From the NCBI RefSeq assembly GCF_918698085.1, contig NZ_CAKKLP010000004.1, positions 62,001-126,000 on the forward strand: DNA of 64,000 bases, written 5' to 3'. Position 1 is the stretch's first letter; each line of letters opens with the position of its first letter. A program made the translations under genes and the position numbers. The notes beneath the pieces were generated by a model, which was not told the DNA's origin, did not search any database, and saw only the letters and a list, made by a program, of their open reading frames with translations. Below, one piece after another: positions 62,918 to 64,000 of this stretch. The stretch comes from Chryseobacterium sp. Bi04. Its GTDB lineage: Bacteria; Bacteroidota; Bacteroidia; Flavobacteriales; Weeksellaceae.

Positions 62918-63004
62918 TATTTTTTAATTCGATCATGCATATAAAATATGCTCCTCCTTTACCGGTACAATACCAAAAGGAAGAGCTTGAAAATAACAAT
63001 TTTT

Positions 63005-63613
63005 TTAGTTCTTATCCTCTGTCAGAAGACGTCCGTTTAAATTGATGAAACTACTGTGAGAAATGATTTCATTGAGTTTGGAATCATAAAATTCCATGTC
63101 GAGAATATTATCTTTAAACGTCCTTCTCCCACTGAATACATTGATGTTAACATAGATATCTTTGCTGGCAAGAGCATCATATAATTTTTTAGGGAAGCTT
63201 AGATTGGTAATTTCCAATTCATTGGATTGGGTAACATCTATCTTTTCCATATCAAAAACCATAAGCTTTAACCCATTAGGACCCAGTTCTTTTTTTATAT
63301 CTTCCGGCAGGGAGTTCTCATCGCGAACATCACCATAAAAAAATAAAGAAGCTATTATGGATTCTTTATTTTTTTGCAATAACTCTACGGCTTTATCAGA
63401 AAGGTTGACTTCTATTTTGAAATTGGGAATGATCACACGATCTCCTTCTATTGTAAGACCACCTTCTTTTGAAGGCAAAGCCGTTTTATCCGGCTGTTGA
63501 TTATCTTTTTTATCTGTAGCTTTTGTTTTGGTTATTTCTTTTGTTGTTTTTTCTGTACAGCCTGCTGCAATAACAACTGTAAATAAACTTATAAGTATGA
63601 CTTTTAATTTCAT
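63005..63613 (-). CDS. Hypothetical lipoprotein
   Basis: 202 aa. Lipobox VIAAGC at about residues 14-19, then a Thr/Lys-rich linker (TKEITKTKATDKKDNQQPDK). The folded part (GGLTIEGDRVIIPNFKIEVN … ASLFFYGDVRDENSLPEDIK … KDIYVNINVFSGRRTFKDNI) looks beta-rich without recognised motif. It lies 40 nt downstream of another unknown exported protein gene, probably in the same transcript. Likely anchored in the outer or inner membrane facing the periplasm. Confidence 0.62.
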   Translation of the reverse strand: MKLKVILISLFTVVIAAGCTEKTTKEITKTKATDKKDNQQPDKTALPSKEGGLTIEGDRVIIPNFKIEVNLSDKAVELLQKNKESIIASLFFYGDVRDENSLPEDIKKELGPNGLKLMVFDMEKIDVTQSNELEITNLSFPKKLYDALASKDIYVNINVFSGRRTFKDNILDMEFYDSKLNEIISHSSFINLNGRLLTEDKN

Positions 63614-63655
63614 TTTTTAATTTCAATTATAGACTAACCGTAAAGATAGCCGGAA

Positions 63656-64000
63656 TTATGGAATATATTTGATGAAATCAGCATGCAAAACATCCTCCGT
63701 TACATTAGTTGAGGATGTTGTTGTATTTTTCATCCATTGTCTATGCTCAGTATTCGATGAAGATGTGGAACCAATGATTCTTTGTTCCATATTATAAAGA
63801 ATGACGGCATCAGCTCCTTTTTCTTTAGCTTTCTGAACAATTTTATCCTGAATATCCTGATAACTTGAACCCAGTATTCCCGAAATACCATCCACTTTTC
63901 CTATCACCTCATAGTTTTTCTTTACATCATTCGTATCTAAAAATACATCAATATTTTCAGTAGGGTTATAATTTTTCCCAATGTAATTTACAGTTGGAGC
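63656..64000 (-). CDS. Hypothetical protein, 5' end beyond the right edge
   Basis: 115 codons in the window, no start. The visible part (APTVNYIGKNYNPTENIDVF … VIGKVDGISG … IVQKAKEKGADAVILYNMEQ) resembles small exported proteins with a 'NYxPTxxVDVFxxxxDVxxxYxxIGxI…A..KGAdAvi' pattern (YgdI/DUF4156-like, tentative). It continues in frame to base 64000, so it starts to the right. It ends 42 nt before the lipoprotein gene. Confidence 0.6.
   Translation of the reverse strand, partial: APTVNYIGKNYNPTENIDVFLDTNDVKKNYEVIGKVDGISGILGSSYQDIQDKIVQKAKEKGADAVILYNMEQRIIGSTSSSNTEHRQWMKNTTTSSTNVTEDVLHADFIKYIP

Overview
The window looks like the chromosome of a flavobacterium of the Chryseobacterium type (Bacteroidota, Weeksellaceae). 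The evidence is the low GC content, -7 boxes of the form TAnnTTTG with TTG near -33, the absence of strong Shine-Dalgarno sequences, a protein with a type IX secretion C-terminal sorting domain, an MG2/TonB-plug protein, a GldA-like ATPase, a GH29 fucosidase, and LytS/LytTR and TPR-AraC regulators. No rRNA, tRNA or CRISPR array was recognised. The genus is an inference.

Layout. 0-5.2 kb: a truncated ECF sigma factor, then a GbsR/MarR regulator followed by a co-directional set (small membrane protein with an apparent frameshift, DCC/DUF393 protein, fatty acid desaturase, SRPBCC protein, DUF2071 protein, TIGR01777 epimerase). The same 20-bp palindrome lies before the regulator and before the set, suggesting one regulon. 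5.2-13.6 kb: fucosidase, a surface protein gene broken by an amber codon, lpdA, an S9 peptidase and a patatin. 13.6-14.5 kb: non-coding, with about 2.5 copies of a 240-250 bp tandem repeat. 14.5-25.8 kb: GldA-like ATPase, LytTR two-component pair, acyltransferase, an SDR-AraC pair with direct-repeat operators, a retropepsin-like protein, ADGF-type adenosine deaminase and a GT14 glycosyltransferase. 26-35.7 kb: a decayed DEAD-box helicase beside cspA, MaoC hydratase, cupin, CsbD-like protein, ChaA-type antiporter, AraC regulator, several hypotheticals, a beta-lactamase-fold hydrolase and a GNAT.

35.9-49.9 kb is the accessory part. Three copies of a REP-associated tyrosine transposase (RAYT), one intact and two decaying, are flanked by REP hairpins. 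Between the two decayed copies is a strikingly AT-rich 877-codon gene. It joins an HsdR-type PD-(D/E)XK nuclease domain, a P-loop NTPase and a C-terminal S1 RNA-binding domain. I regard it as the best candidate for an undescribed defence system here. The same stretch carries a 1160-aa RCC1-repeat protein with a sorting domain and a small 17-residue-repeat secreted protein.

49.9-64 kb: an MG2/TonB-plug protein; an operon of an HTH-pentapeptide fusion regulator with an ABC exporter and three phased direct repeats upstream; a Crp/Fnr gene with a decayed Crp paralogue 1 kb downstream; a stress cluster (disordered KGG protein, DUF892 and DUF2383 ferritin-like proteins); PhzF; a TPR-AraC membrane regulator; and lipoproteins, the last gene running off the right edge.

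Several lesions are single-base changes in homopolymers or codons. Without reads I cannot tell assembly error from true decay for these.
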